Source: NORP23 sp050302475 (GTDB taxonomy: Bacteria > Pseudomonadota > Alphaproteobacteria > Rhodobacterales > Rhodobacteraceae). Taken from it: 64,000 bases of DNA. The notes under the pieces are model-generated. The model was not told the DNA's origin. It ran no database searches and saw only the letters and a program-made list of their open reading frames with translations. The stretch is taken from NCBI GenBank assembly GCA_050302475.1, contig JBNLBF010000002.1, positions 1-64,000 of the forward strand, read 5' to 3'. Numbering within the stretch: position 1 is the stretch's first letter; each line of letters starts with the position of its first letter. This document shows, one piece after another, positions 40,959-50,087 of the stretch. A program made the position numbers and the translations under genes.

Positions 40959-42329
40959 ATGGCAACGAACCCACCTGATCTCCGCCCCGACCTTGCCCCT
41001 GCCGCCCGGTTTGGCGATGACGTTCGCCCCGGCCAGCCCAAGATCGGAATGGTCAGTCTCGGCTGTCCCAAGGCGCTGGTCGACAGCGAACGTATTCTCA
41101 CACGGCTGAGGGCGGAGGGATACGCGATCTCTCCAGATTATGCGGATGCGCATGCGGTCATCGTCAACACCTGCGGATTTCTGGATAGCGCCAAAGCCGA
41201 AAGCCTCGACGCCATTGGCGAGGCGTTGCAGGAAAACGGCAAAGTTATCGTCACCGGATGTCTGGGTGCCGAGGAAGACTATATCCGTGGGACTCACCCT
41301 TCGGTTCTCGCCGTCACCGGACCTCATCAATATGAGCAGGTGCTGGATGCCGTGCACGCCTCCGTGCCGCCGGACCCTGACCCGTTCATCGACCTATTGC
41401 CCGCAACCGGCGTCAGCCTGACGCCCCGACATTACAGCTATCTGAAAATTTCCGAAGGCTGTAACCACAAATGCAAATTTTGCATAATTCCGGATATGCG
41501 CGGTCGCCTCGTCAGTCGTCCGGCCCATGCCGTGATTCGAGAGGCAGAAAAGCTCGTCGAAGCTGGCGTGAAAGAGCTGCTGGTGATCAGTCAGGATACT
41601 TCGGCCTATGGGGTCGATATCCGCCACAATGAGGACCGCGGCTACCGAGCCCATATCACCGATCTGGCGCGGGATCTTGGCAGCCTCGGCGCCTGGGTGC
41701 GGCTGCATTACATTTACCCCTACCCGCATGTCCGCGATCTGATCCCGCTGATGGCGGACGGGCTGGTGCTGCCCTATCTGGATATCCCGTTCCAGCATTC
41801 GCACCCGGATACGCTCCGCCGTATGGCGCGACCGGCAGCGGGGGAAAAGACGCTGGACCGGATCGCGGAATGGCGAGGCATATGCCCGGACATCACCCTG
41901 CGATCCACCTTCATCGTTGGCTATCCCGGCGAGACGGAGGCTGAATTCGAACATCTGCTTGACTGGTTGGACGAGGCGCAACTCGACCGGGTCGGGTGCT
42001 TTCAGTATGAAAATGTGGCTGGTGCCCGGTCGAATGCCCTGCCCGATCATGTTCCTGACGAGATCAAACAGGACCGTTGGGACCGTTTCATGCAAAAGGC
42101 ACAGGCGATTTCCGAAGCCAAACTCGCCGCCAAAGTCGGTCAGAAGATGGATGTTATCGTCGACGAAATCGACGATCAGGGCGCCACTTGCCGCACCACA
42201 GCCGATGCCCCGGAAATCGACGGAAATCTGTTCATCGACGAAGGCTTCGAAAGCCTGAATGTTGGCGAAATCGTTAGCGTAACGGTGGACGAAGCCAGCG
42301 AATATGACCTGTGGGGAACTCTTTCATGA
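40959..42329 (+). CDS. rimO: Ribosomal protein uS12 methylthiotransferase RimO
   Basis: Radical-SAM enzyme that methylthiolates the conserved Asp of ribosomal protein S12. 456 residues: N-terminal UPF0004 domain with auxiliary-cluster cysteines (MVSLGCPKALVDSER, VNTCGFLDSAKAES, VTGCLGAEEDY), radical-SAM motif C-x3-C-x2-C in EGCNHKCKFCIIPDMRGRLVSR, and a C-terminal TRAM domain. VSLGCPKALVDSE distinguishes it from MiaB. The following DUF1444 gene overlaps its stop by 4 bp. Confidence 0.96.
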   Translation: MATNPPDLRPDLAPAARFGDDVRPGQPKIGMVSLGCPKALVDSERILTRLRAEGYAISPDYADAHAVIVNTCGFLDSAKAESLDAIGEALQENGKVIVTGCLGAEEDYIRGTHPSVLAVTGPHQYEQVLDAVHASVPPDPDPFIDLLPATGVSLTPRHYSYLKISEGCNHKCKFCIIPDMRGRLVSRPAHAVIREAEKLVEAGVKELLVISQDTSAYGVDIRHNEDRGYRAHITDLARDLGSLGAWVRLHYIYPYPHVRDLIPLMADGLVLPYLDIPFQHSHPDTLRRMARPAAGEKTLDRIAEWRGICPDITLRSTFIVGYPGETEAEFEHLLDWLDEAQLDRVGCFQYENVAGARSNALPDHVPDEIKQDRWDRFMQKAQAISEAKLAAKVGQKMDVIVDEIDDQGATCRTTADAPEIDGNLFIDEGFESLNVGEIVSVTVDEASEYDLWGTLS

Positions 42330-43177
42330 AACATGTATTTGTAACCATCTGCTTCGCGCTCGCCGCCTTTTCAGCATCAGCGCAAGGCATCCCCTCGCCC
42401 AAGGATTATTCTGACACACTTGATCTGATGTATGGGTTTTTGGTGGATCACCCCGCGATTACCTCGGTGGAAATCACCGACGACGAAGGGTTGGAGGTTG
42501 TTTTGCCAAACGGCTATGTCCTCACCCTCTATCCCGACAATCTGACCAACTATATGCAAGCCGCCGAGTCTGATCTGGCACGGCAGGACGTGGTTGACGG
42601 CCATATGAATTCCTTGATGGACACCATCGCCGAATTGGGTCAGGAGAAAACAGGCTTTTCCCTAACACAGGTTCTCCCGGTTCTGCGGCGCACCGGCTAC
42701 CTGTCGGTTGGCGATGAAGAAACCGAGTTCTTTTCCAGCGATTTTCCCGGCGATCTGACAGTATATTATGCCATCGACTACCCTGATAAGGTCGAGTTTC
42801 TATCCGCTGACGTTCTCGCCGAAACCGATTTTACCGAGGATCAGGCCCGCGCGGCAGCCGCAGAAAATCTGCGCGGACTGTTCGACAATATGCAAATCGA
42901 AACCCATCAAGAGCTGAATATTTCCTGGATTCTGCTGGACGGATATTACGAAAGCTCCCTCGCGCTTGCGACGGAACTGTGGGCAAATGCCGCCAATGAT
43001 TATGAAAAACTGATTATGATCGTGCCCAACCGCGATTATATGGTTTTTGGCGAGGGGGCCGATCCCCAAGTTTACGAAGCCCTGTCAGCCATTGCCAACG
43101 ATGTTGAAGCTCAATTCAACGGGGCGATGACCAACCAAATCTATCGTTGGAGCGATAAAGGTTGGGTGCTTGACTGA
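42326..43177 (+). CDS. Exported DUF1444 family protein
   Basis: 283 residues from the ATG at 42326, which overlaps the rimO stop (ATGA) and gives a signal peptide (MKHVFVTICFALAAFSASA). The body follows the DUF1444 pattern: ITDDEGLEVVLPNGYVLTLYPDNLTNYM, FSLTQVLPVLRRTGYLSV, LTVYYAIDYPDKVEFLSADVLAE, ARAAAAENLRGLF, YESSLALATELWAN and LIMIVPNRDYMVFGE. Firmicute DUF1444 proteins are cytoplasmic; an exported version is notable. Function unknown. Confidence 0.78.
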   Translation: MKHVFVTICFALAAFSASAQGIPSPKDYSDTLDLMYGFLVDHPAITSVEITDDEGLEVVLPNGYVLTLYPDNLTNYMQAAESDLARQDVVDGHMNSLMDTIAELGQEKTGFSLTQVLPVLRRTGYLSVGDEETEFFSSDFPGDLTVYYAIDYPDKVEFLSADVLAETDFTEDQARAAAAENLRGLFDNMQIETHQELNISWILLDGYYESSLALATELWANAANDYEKLIMIVPNRDYMVFGEGADPQVYEALSAIANDVEAQFNGAMTNQIYRWSDKGWVLD

Positions 43178-43198
43178 AATCAAGGTTGAATTTTGCGA

Positions 43199-43217
43199 TA
43201 TAATTCACAAATGTGAA
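43199..43217 (+). promoter_or_regulatory. Candidate promoter/operator before the DUF302 gene
   Basis: A perfect -10 hexamer TATAAT (43199-43204) overlaps an inverted repeat TTCACA-AA-TGTGAA (43204-43217), 24 bp before the ATG at 43241. No convincing -35 at 17 bp, as often for activated promoters. Confidence 0.35.
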
Positions 43218-43240
43218 TGTGAAACCAAAGGAGTTCCACC

Positions 43241-43627
43241 ATGTCCTACACAATCAACCGCACCATCACCGGCGCAACCATGGACGAAGTCGACAGCCGA
43301 ACGCGTGCGGCATTGCAGACGCAGGGATTTGGCGTGCTGACAGAAATCGACGTCAAGGCCACGATGAAAATGAAAATCGACAAGGATATGCGCCCCTATA
43401 AAATTCTGGGTGCCTGCAATCCGAACCTCGCGTACCACGCCATCGGCGCTGAACCTCGGATCGGGGCGATGCTGCCCTGCAACGTGATCCTTCGTGAAAC
43501 GGATGAAGGAATAGAAGTCAGCGCGATTGACCCGGTTGCCTCCATGCAGGCCGTTGAAAACGCGGAGCTTGGCAAAGTTGCCGGTCAGGTTCGCGGCATG
43601 ATGGAACAGGTCGTCGAAGCAATCTGA
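43241..43627 (+). CDS. DUF302 domain protein
   Basis: 128 residues; AAAGGAGTT precedes the ATG. Family signature: MDEVDSRTRAALQTQGFGVLTEIDVKATMKMKIDKDMRPYKILGACNPNLAYHAIGAEPRIGAMLPCNVILRE, i.e. the ILGACNP...PCN pattern of DUF302. Members occur alone or beside heavy-metal and sulphur genes; function unknown. Here it begins a run of three small genes ending with dodecin. Confidence 0.93.
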   Translation: MSYTINRTITGATMDEVDSRTRAALQTQGFGVLTEIDVKATMKMKIDKDMRPYKILGACNPNLAYHAIGAEPRIGAMLPCNVILRETDEGIEVSAIDPVASMQAVENAELGKVAGQVRGMMEQVVEAI

Positions 43628-43663
43628 CTTCCCTTCCCCAAGTCGCGGCGTTAGGCTGTCAGA

Positions 43664-43900
43664 ATGTTTACAATTGAGCACGAATTCGACGCATCTGTCG
43701 TCACCCTCGTCGACGAAGGTAACGCGCCCCTCGGCGAAGACGTTACGATCACGATCTTTGACGACGAGGTCGTGATCGAACAGATGAATGACCGCACAGG
43801 CAAAACGCAGTTTGTCAGCCTGTCCATGCAACAACTCAGCGATCTGAAAGCGGCGTTAAATCTGCCGGAAGGCACCTATAGCCTCGGCAAAAAGCCGTGA
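43664..43900 (+). CDS. Small conserved-looking hypothetical protein
   Basis: 78 residues, MFTIEHEFDASVVTLVDEGNAPLGEDVTITIFDDEVVIEQMND...LSMQQLSDLKAALNLPEGTYSLGKKP. Compact alpha/beta composition, no signal peptide, no membrane segment. It lies 36 bp after the DUF302 gene and 61 bp before dodecin. The family is not recognised, but the codon use and spacing look genuine. Confidence 0.65.
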   Translation: MFTIEHEFDASVVTLVDEGNAPLGEDVTITIFDDEVVIEQMNDRTGKTQFVSLSMQQLSDLKAALNLPEGTYSLGKKP

Positions 43901-43961
43901 TGTTGAACGAATCCGCTAACGCGATACACTGACTCTCCATTTCAACCGAAAGGAGTTCATC

Positions 43962-44165
43962 ATGTCAGTAGCCCGCATTACGGAAATTTCCTCTGCTTCC
44001 AAGAAAAGTTTCGAGGACGCAATCGAAAACGGCATTGATCGTGCGACCAAAACCCTGAAAAACGTTCAGGGGGCATGGATCGAAAGCCAGAAGATCATCT
44101 GCAAAGACGGCAAGATCGACGAATATCGCGTCGTCATGCGCGTGACCTTCGTGTTGGAAGACTAG
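43962..44165 (+). CDS. Dodecin flavin-binding protein
   Basis: 67 residues: MSVARITEISSASKKSFEDAIENGIDRATKTLKNVQGAWIESQKIICKDGKIDEYRVVMRVTFVLED. The length, the SxxSFEDAI segment, the aromatic W in GAWIESQ and the beta-strand ending YRVxMRVTFVLE are the dodecin fold, which assembles into a hollow dodecamer that stores flavin (or CoA). GAAAGGAGTT precedes the ATG. Confidence 0.93.
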   Translation: MSVARITEISSASKKSFEDAIENGIDRATKTLKNVQGAWIESQKIICKDGKIDEYRVVMRVTFVLED

Positions 44166-44175
44166 AAACAGCTTT

Positions 44176-44209
44176 GCGCCGCCCAAACCTGTCGGGTCAC
44201 GGGCGGCGC
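44176..44209. terminator. Hairpin between dodecin and ettA
   Basis: Perfect 9-bp GC stem GCGCCGCCC / GGGCGGCGC with a 16-nt loop, between two convergent genes. Weak T tract, so termination efficiency is uncertain. Confidence 0.5.
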
Positions 44210-44214
44210 GGACT

Positions 44215-45882
44215 TTATCGTGTGAATTTCTTATATTTTACACGCTTCGGTTCCGCCGCATCCGCTCCCAGGCGGCGGATTTTATCAGCCTCGTAATCCT
44301 CGAAATTCCCTTCGAACCATTCCACATGGCTGTCGCCTTCAAACGCCAGCATGTGCGTACAAAGCCGGTCAAGGAAGAAACGATCGTGCGAGATGATCAC
44401 TGCGCAGCCCGCGAAATCGGTCAACGCATCCTCCAGCGCGCGCAGGGTTTCGACGTCCAGATCGTTTGTCGGCTCGTCGAGCAGCAGCACGTTGCCGCCT
44501 TCGCGCAGCAGTTTCGCCAGATGCACGCGGTTGCGTTCCCCGCCTGACAGAAGGCCGATTTTCTTTTGCTGATCGCCACCTTTGAAATTGAAGGCACCGA
44601 CATAGGCGCGCGAGTTTACCTCGGCATCACCCAGCTTGATAATGTCCTGTCCATCGGCAATTTCATCCCAAACGGTTTTGTCCCCATCCAGCGCATCGCG
44701 CGACTGATCGACATAGGACAGCTTGACCGTGTCACCATATTCGACCGTCCCGCTGTCAGGTTGTTCCTGCCCCGTCAGCATCTTGAACAGCGTCGATTTA
44801 CCGGCCCCGTTCGGACCGATCACGCCAACGATTCCCCCGGGTGGCAGCGCAAAGGACAGATCATCAATCAGCAGGTTATTCCCGAACCCTTTGCGCAGGT
44901 TTTCAACCTCGATCACCTTACCGCCCAACCGCGGGCCGTTCGGGATAATAATTTGGGCGCGACCGACTTTTTCGCGCTCGGACTGGTTGGCCATTTCGTT
45001 ATAGCTATTAATACGCGCCTTAGATTTCGCCTGCCGCGCCTTTGGCGATTGCCGCATCCATTCCAGCTCGCGCTCCAGCGTTTTCTGGCGGGATTTATCC
45101 TCGCGTGCTTCCTGCTCCAGCCGCTTGGCTTTCTGTTCCAGCCAGCTCGAATAATTCCCCTCCCACGGGATACCGCGCCCGCGATCCAGCTCCAGAATCC
45201 AGCTGGTGATATCATCCAGAAAATAGCGGTCATGCGTCACGATCAGGATCGTTCCCTTATACTCCATCAGGTGTTTTTGCAGCCATGCAATCGTTTCCGC
45301 GTCCAGATGGTTGGTTGGCTCGTCCAGCAGCAGCATATCGGGCGCTTCCAACAGCAGCTTACACAGTGCCACGCGCCGCAATTCACCGCCCGAGAGCGTT
45401 TTCACATCTGCATCATCAGGCGGACAGCGCAACGCCTCCATTGCAACATCAATCTGGCTGTCCAGATCCCACAGGTTTTCCGCGTCAATCGCATCCTGAA
45501 GCGAGGTCATTTCCTCCATCAGATCATCGGAATAATTGTCCGCAACTTCCATCGCGACCTCGTTAAACCGATCCAGCTTGGCCTTTTTCCCGGCCACACC
45601 CAGCATCACATTTTCGCGCACCGACAGGCTTTCATCCAATTGCGGTTCCTGTGGCAAATAGCCGACTTTCGCGCCCTCGGCTGCCCAGACCTCGCCGGTG
45701 AAATCCTTATCGATGCCAGCCATGATCCGCATCAGTGTCGATTTACCCGAGCCGTTGACCCCAACGACCCCGATTTTCACGCCGGGCAGGAAGTTCAGCC
45801 GGATATCCTCGAAGCATTTTTTGCCACCGGGATAGGTCTTGGACACGCGGTCCATGTGGTAAACATATTGATAAGACGCCAT
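44215..45882 (-). CDS. ettA: Energy-dependent translational throttle protein EttA
   Basis: ABC-F ATPase that binds the ribosomal E site and gates entry to elongation according to ADP/ATP ratio. 555 residues from the ATG at 45882 (MASYQYVYHMDRVSKTYPGGKK). Two ABC domains: GVNGSGKSTLMRI with signature LSGGELRRVALC and LLLDEPTNHLDAET; and GPNGAGKSTLFKM with LSGGERNRVHLAK and LLLDEPTNDLDVET. A lysine/arginine linker (KRLEQEAREDKSRQKTLERE) lies between them. The start chosen drops an implausible 20-residue upstream extension. Confidence 0.96.
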   Translation of the reverse strand: MASYQYVYHMDRVSKTYPGGKKCFEDIRLNFLPGVKIGVVGVNGSGKSTLMRIMAGIDKDFTGEVWAAEGAKVGYLPQEPQLDESLSVRENVMLGVAGKKAKLDRFNEVAMEVADNYSDDLMEEMTSLQDAIDAENLWDLDSQIDVAMEALRCPPDDADVKTLSGGELRRVALCKLLLEAPDMLLLDEPTNHLDAETIAWLQKHLMEYKGTILIVTHDRYFLDDITSWILELDRGRGIPWEGNYSSWLEQKAKRLEQEAREDKSRQKTLERELEWMRQSPKARQAKSKARINSYNEMANQSEREKVGRAQIIIPNGPRLGGKVIEVENLRKGFGNNLLIDDLSFALPPGGIVGVIGPNGAGKSTLFKMLTGQEQPDSGTVEYGDTVKLSYVDQSRDALDGDKTVWDEIADGQDIIKLGDAEVNSRAYVGAFNFKGGDQQKKIGLLSGGERNRVHLAKLLREGGNVLLLDEPTNDLDVETLRALEDALTDFAGCAVIISHDRFFLDRLCTHMLAFEGDSHVEWFEGNFEDYEADKIRRLGADAAEPKRVKYKKFTR

Positions 45883-45992
45883 TGTGTGGACCCTTGGAAA
45901 ACTTGTTTCGCCGGATATAGCGGAGGGTGGCCACAGGTGCAATGTTGACAGTCACGTCAACAGACCGGAAAACAGGCGCAGGAGGGCGCATT

Positions 45993-46592
45993 TTGCAGGG
46001 GTTTCCAATTGTTTCACCGGGTCTCAAGATCGGGCTGCTCGGCGGCTCGTTTGATCCACCGCATGCGGGTCATGTCCATATCACGCGACAAGCGTTGCGC
46101 CGGTTCGGACTGGACAGGATCTGGTGGCTGGTCAGCCCCGGCAATCCGCTAAAAACAGAAGGGCCCGCGCCTCTTGAACGCCGCATGAGCGCTGCGCGCG
46201 CAATCATGCAGCATCCCCGCGTCGAGGTCACAGATATCGAAACCCACCTGGGCACACGCTACACAGCCGACACGATCCGGCGGCTTCGGATGGTCTATCC
46301 TCAGGTGCGGTTTACGTGGCTGATGGGCGCGGACAACCTCGCACATTTTCATCTTTGGCAGGAATGGGACTGGATCGTTCAGAATGTGCCCATTGGCATC
46401 ACCTCGCGCCCCGGCGAACATGTACAGGCGGGCCACGCCAAAATGGCGGAAAAATATGCCCGCTACCGCATTCCCACACCGGCTGCACAAATTTTACCTT
46501 TGCAACGCGCCCCTGCCTGGTGTCTTTTAGACGGACCGGTTGTGGATATTTCTTCGACTGAAATCAGGGCCAGTGGGCAATGGAAACGATAG
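45993..46592 (+). CDS. nadD: Nicotinate-nucleotide adenylyltransferase
   Basis: Adenylates nicotinate mononucleotide to deamido-NAD. 199 residues from TTG at 45993, favoured because GGAGGG is 6 nt upstream; ATG at 45942 and GTG at 45927 are in frame but have no good ribosome-binding site. Motifs: IGLLGGSFDPPHAGHVHI (HxGH nucleotidyl transferase), WWLVSPGNPLK, FTWLMGADNLAHFHLW and VDISSTEIR. It is followed 7 bp later by dacB, a common pairing in this order. Confidence 0.93.
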   Translation: MQGFPIVSPGLKIGLLGGSFDPPHAGHVHITRQALRRFGLDRIWWLVSPGNPLKTEGPAPLERRMSAARAIMQHPRVEVTDIETHLGTRYTADTIRRLRMVYPQVRFTWLMGADNLAHFHLWQEWDWIVQNVPIGITSRPGEHVQAGHAKMAEKYARYRIPTPAAQILPLQRAPAWCLLDGPVVDISSTEIRASGQWKR

Positions 46593-46599
46593 TTTAATT

Positions 46600-48066
46600 A
46601 TGGATCGACGTAAGTTTTTAACAGGTCTGGCAGCCACACTGCCGATATCGGCCTATGCCGAGCCACCAACGACCGCCCGTATTCCCCTGCTGCGCAATGC
46701 GGACAATATTCGCCGCGCCGCGTTGTCCTCTGCGCGGCTGCTTGATCCATCGCTTTCGCATATCACCGGATATTCGGTAATAGACATTCAATCTGGTCAG
46801 GTTGTGGATTCCTATCAGCCGGGTTTGCGACTTCCGCCGGCTTCGGTGACCAAAGCGATCACCGCAGTTTACGCCCGCGATACGCTCGGGGCGGATTATC
46901 GGTTTCCGACCCGGCTATATGCAACAGGAGCGGTTTCAGGCGGGCAAATTCAGGGCGATTTGTATCTTGTCGGTGGTGGCGATCCCTTGCTGGATACCGA
47001 CGAACTTGCGGGGCTCGCCCGGGCATTGGTCCAGAATGGCATTCGCGGCATCACCGGTCGGTTTTACGTGGACAGCTCTGCCTTGCCGTTGATACCGGAG
47101 ATTGACGCAGAACAACCAGATTACCTCGGGTACAATCCGGCGGTTAATGGTTTAAACCTAAACTTTAATCGGGTTTACTTCGAATGGAAGAAGGTCGAGA
47201 ACGGTTACACTGTTACGATGGATGCCCGCGGAGAACAGCATTTTCCCCGCGTAAACTGGATGTCGATGAGCATCGCCAACCGCGATATCCCGGTCTTTGA
47301 ACACAGAATCGTTGATGGGCATGATCAGTGGTCGGTCGCTCAGACGGCGCTCGGCGATGGTGGCGGTCGCTGGCTGCCGGTTCGTCAACCCGCCGATTAT
47401 GTCGGAGAGGTTTTCACAACGCTTGCCAATTCCGTTGGTTTGCGCCTGCCTGCCCACCAACACCGTAATGTCCCCAACGGCGCGACGCTGATGGCCGAAT
47501 TCACCAGCGAGCATCTCGACGAAATTCTGCGCTGGCTGTTGAAATATTCCAACAATCTGACCGCCGAATGCATCGGATTACGAACGACGCAGACGCTTGG
47601 TGGAAACACGCGATCCTTGCGCAATTCAGCTGACCATATGGAACGCTGGGCATTGGCAAATCTTGGCGGATCGAATGTTGATTTCCGCAATCATTCTGGT
47701 CTCACGGATGACGCCCGTATGTCTCCGCTGGCGATGGCCACAATGCTGGCCAACCCTCGGTCACAAACGCATCTGTTGCATGTGTTGAAACCTTTTGTCG
47801 TGACGGACAATTCAGGCACGGCGATGGATCTGGGCCGGGCGGTCATCGCCAAGACCGGCACGCTGAATTTCACCCGCGCCCTCGGGGGATATCTTGAAAA
47901 GAATGCGCGCCGCTACGCATTCGCGATATTTGCTGCCGATCTGGACCGTCGAAACGCTGTTCCGATGGCGCTTCGCGAGCAGCCACCAGGTGCGAGAACC
48001 TGGTCCAGCCACGCCCGCGCGCAGGAACAAACCCTGCTGCGCCATTGGTGGAATACGCTAGGCTAA
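46600..48066 (+). CDS. dacB: D-alanyl-D-alanine carboxypeptidase/endopeptidase (PBP4 type)
   Basis: 488 residues from ATG at 46600. The leader MDRRKFLTGLAATLPISAYA has two arginines and looks Tat- or Sec-exported. Active-site motifs of the PBP4 class: SxxK in LPPASVTKAITAVYA, SxN in LKYSNNLTAECIG and KTG in VIAKTGTLNFTRALGGY. It trims or cleaves peptidoglycan cross-links in the periplasm. Its last 9 bp overlap the 3' end of the convergent dprA. Confidence 0.94.
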   Translation: MDRRKFLTGLAATLPISAYAEPPTTARIPLLRNADNIRRAALSSARLLDPSLSHITGYSVIDIQSGQVVDSYQPGLRLPPASVTKAITAVYARDTLGADYRFPTRLYATGAVSGGQIQGDLYLVGGGDPLLDTDELAGLARALVQNGIRGITGRFYVDSSALPLIPEIDAEQPDYLGYNPAVNGLNLNFNRVYFEWKKVENGYTVTMDARGEQHFPRVNWMSMSIANRDIPVFEHRIVDGHDQWSVAQTALGDGGGRWLPVRQPADYVGEVFTTLANSVGLRLPAHQHRNVPNGATLMAEFTSEHLDEILRWLLKYSNNLTAECIGLRTTQTLGGNTRSLRNSADHMERWALANLGGSNVDFRNHSGLTDDARMSPLAMATMLANPRSQTHLLHVLKPFVVTDNSGTAMDLGRAVIAKTGTLNFTRALGGYLEKNARRYAFAIFAADLDRRNAVPMALREQPPGARTWSSHARAQEQTLLRHWWNTLG

Positions 48067-49164
48067 CGCCAGCCCGCCCGGTTCCCGCACGATGCGCTGT
48101 TCCAGCTCCAGTAGGGACAATGCAGATGTGATATGTCGCGTCGGGCATCCCAGCATCCGGATCAGCTGATCCTCCGGAACCGGGGTGACGGACATCATCT
48201 CCATGATACGCTCTGACAGGTCCTCTGCCAGAGTATCTGCCGGCAATGGGTCGGCATCTGGTTCCGGCTCAACCTTCTGAATAACCTCAATTATATCTTC
48301 GGCTGACCGGATCAGCGTTGCCCCATCACGTATCAACATATTGCAACCGGCAGAGCGCCCGTCCAACGGGCTGCCGGGCACTGCCATGACCTCGCGTCCC
48401 TGATCCAGCGCATCGCGTGCGGTGATCAGGGACCCGGATCGCGCGGCACCTTCGATCACAACGACAGCGGCTGACAGACCGGAGATTATCCGATTTCGGC
48501 GGGGAAAATGTCGTGCCTGCGGTTGAAGCCCCATCGGCATTTCTGACAACCGGGTACCATGTTCCAATATGGCATTTGCGATGTCGGTATTTTCCTGCGG
48601 GTAGATATTATCGACACCGCCTGCCTGCACGGCAATGGTCCCGCCCTTCAACGCAGACGCATGCGCGGCGCCGTCGATCCCCCTCGCCAGTCCGGACACA
48701 ACCGCATATCCCGCGTCAGACAGGTCAGACGCCAATCTGCGCGCCATGCGTAACCCCGCAGACGACGCAGACCGGGCCCCGACAAGGGCTACAGCCGGGC
48801 GGTTGAAAATGGCTTGATCCCCCAACATCCAAAGGACCGGCGGGGGATCATCAATCGCGGATAACATTTCGGGATAATCAGCTTCGCCGAGGCATAATAA
48901 CCTCGCACCGGTAGCTTTTGCGGCCGTAAATTCCGCCAAGGCATTTTCGTGGCCAAAAGGTTCATAATTCTCTTCTCCGGATGCAGCCGCAACATCTGGA
49001 AGCGCCTCCAACGCGGCGGCGGCGGAGCCATGTTCGCGGATAAGACGTATGAAAGTTACCGGTCCGACACGGCGGGATCGGATTAGCCTAATCCAATCCA
49101 GACGATCTGCGTCACTACGTGGTAGGGCATCTGTGGGAATCTTCTTGGAGCGAAAACCTGACAT
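48058..49164 (-). CDS. dprA: DNA-processing protein DprA
   Basis: Loads RecA on incoming single-stranded DNA. 368 residues: an N-terminal SAM-like region (DRLDWIRLIRSRRVGPVTFIRLI), a Rossmann core (VALVGARSASSAGLRMARRLASDL, VVSGLARGIDGAAHASALKGGTIAVQAGGVDNIYPQEN, FPRRNRIISGLSAAVVVIEGAARSGSLITA, GREVMAVPGSPLDGRSAGCN) and a C-terminal winged helix. A perfect CtrA-type site lies 22 bp upstream, in line with known CtrA control of dprA in Rhodobacter capsulatus. Confidence 0.96.
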   Translation of the reverse strand: MSGFRSKKIPTDALPRSDADRLDWIRLIRSRRVGPVTFIRLIREHGSAAAALEALPDVAAASGEENYEPFGHENALAEFTAAKATGARLLCLGEADYPEMLSAIDDPPPVLWMLGDQAIFNRPAVALVGARSASSAGLRMARRLASDLSDAGYAVVSGLARGIDGAAHASALKGGTIAVQAGGVDNIYPQENTDIANAILEHGTRLSEMPMGLQPQARHFPRRNRIISGLSAAVVVIEGAARSGSLITARDALDQGREVMAVPGSPLDGRSAGCNMLIRDGATLIRSAEDIIEVIQKVEPEPDADPLPADTLAEDLSERIMEMMSVTPVPEDQLIRMLGCPTRHITSALSLLELEQRIVREPGGLALA

Positions 49165-49186
49165 TCATAAGAAATCGCATAAACAC

Positions 49187-49206
49187 GGTTAATGTGCGGT
49201 TAATCC
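49187..49206 (-). promoter_or_regulatory. CtrA-type binding site upstream of dprA
   Basis: On the minus strand GGATTAACCGCACATTAACC, i.e. TTAA-CCGCACA-TTAACC, an exact TTAA-N7-TTAAC match. It overlaps the stop codon of the 49200-50087 gene and ends 22 bp before the dprA ATG. Confidence 0.6.
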
Positions 49207-50087
49207 AGACATATCTGTCTGAGAGCACGCCAATCCATATCGCGTAGGACCGGATTATCGTCCTCGACATATTCCTGATCACCGGGCGAGAGAATATTAT
49301 TTACCTCTATACTATCTAATATCTGCGATAACATCTCCGGGTCCATTTCCCCTGAACTCACATATCGAAACACCTTTGAAAGAGGGGCTGCCTGAAAACT
49401 GTCGGTTAACACTAGATTTGGATTAATATCTATATTTTCTATATAGTTAGCGAAATCCTTCTGTGTAGTCAGATCTTGCAGTGTAGAATTGGACATCACC
49501 ACGAGCCCGCCAGGATAAAGATGGCTTTCGCTTTGATCTGCTGTCACCAGAAGCTGATATCTCCCATCAGGATATAGGTTCGCCATCAAACTGTCTCGGG
49601 CGGTATTTCCTTCCGGGGAACTACAGGTTTGTACACCGGTCATGTCGATCAACTGATAGCCGAGATATCTGGCCGAATCCGGTCCGGTCATTGCCTGCGC
49701 CTGATAGCGGACAAATATTGGCGCCACCGCCAGAACGCCAATCAACAACAGTCCAAGGGCGATCCATAGGCCAAAACCCCGTCTTACGGGGCGAGTTTGG
49801 TTTAGCGCTATACGACTAACCTGAGCGATGGCTTCGATCATATCCGAATCCCGGATCTCCAGCGTTTCGAACCCTTGCGTGTCAGGCGTATAGATTGCCA
49901 TTTCCTGTTCATGTTTGACTCGAACTATGCCCGCCAAGGCCCAATGTGTTAAGGGATTTTCCTGCATATCCGATAGGACAAGCGTCGCATCACCAAAGGA
50001 TACGACAACCTCTCGTGGGTCAGCTTCGGGGCTCTCCCGCCACTGCCCGACTGCTTCCAGTCGGATATATTTGTCCAGCGCCGTCAT
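49200..50087 (-). CDS. Conserved membrane protein of unknown function
   Basis: 295 residues from ATG at 50087 (MTALDKYIRLEAVGQWRES), preferred over an in-frame upstream start. Residues 1-90 form a cytoplasmic domain (REVVVSFGDATLVLSDMQENPLTHWALAGIVRV), one transmembrane helix lies at about 103-125 (GFGLWIALGLLLIGVLAVAPIFV), and the rest is likely periplasmic. The opening resembles conserved hypothetical proteins of Rhodobacterales. No activity can be assigned. The stop overlaps the CtrA-type site of dprA. Confidence 0.78.
   Translation of the reverse strand: MTALDKYIRLEAVGQWRESPEADPREVVVSFGDATLVLSDMQENPLTHWALAGIVRVKHEQEMAIYTPDTQGFETLEIRDSDMIEAIAQVSRIALNQTRPVRRGFGLWIALGLLLIGVLAVAPIFVRYQAQAMTGPDSARYLGYQLIDMTGVQTCSSPEGNTARDSLMANLYPDGRYQLLVTADQSESHLYPGGLVVMSNSTLQDLTTQKDFANYIENIDINPNLVLTDSFQAAPLSKVFRYVSSGEMDPEMLSQILDSIEVNNILSPGDQEYVEDDNPVLRDMDWRALRQICLD

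Noticed and set aside
44566..45948. 460-codon plus-strand frame over ettA
   Set aside because: Complementary to both ABC domains of ettA; no domain of its own.
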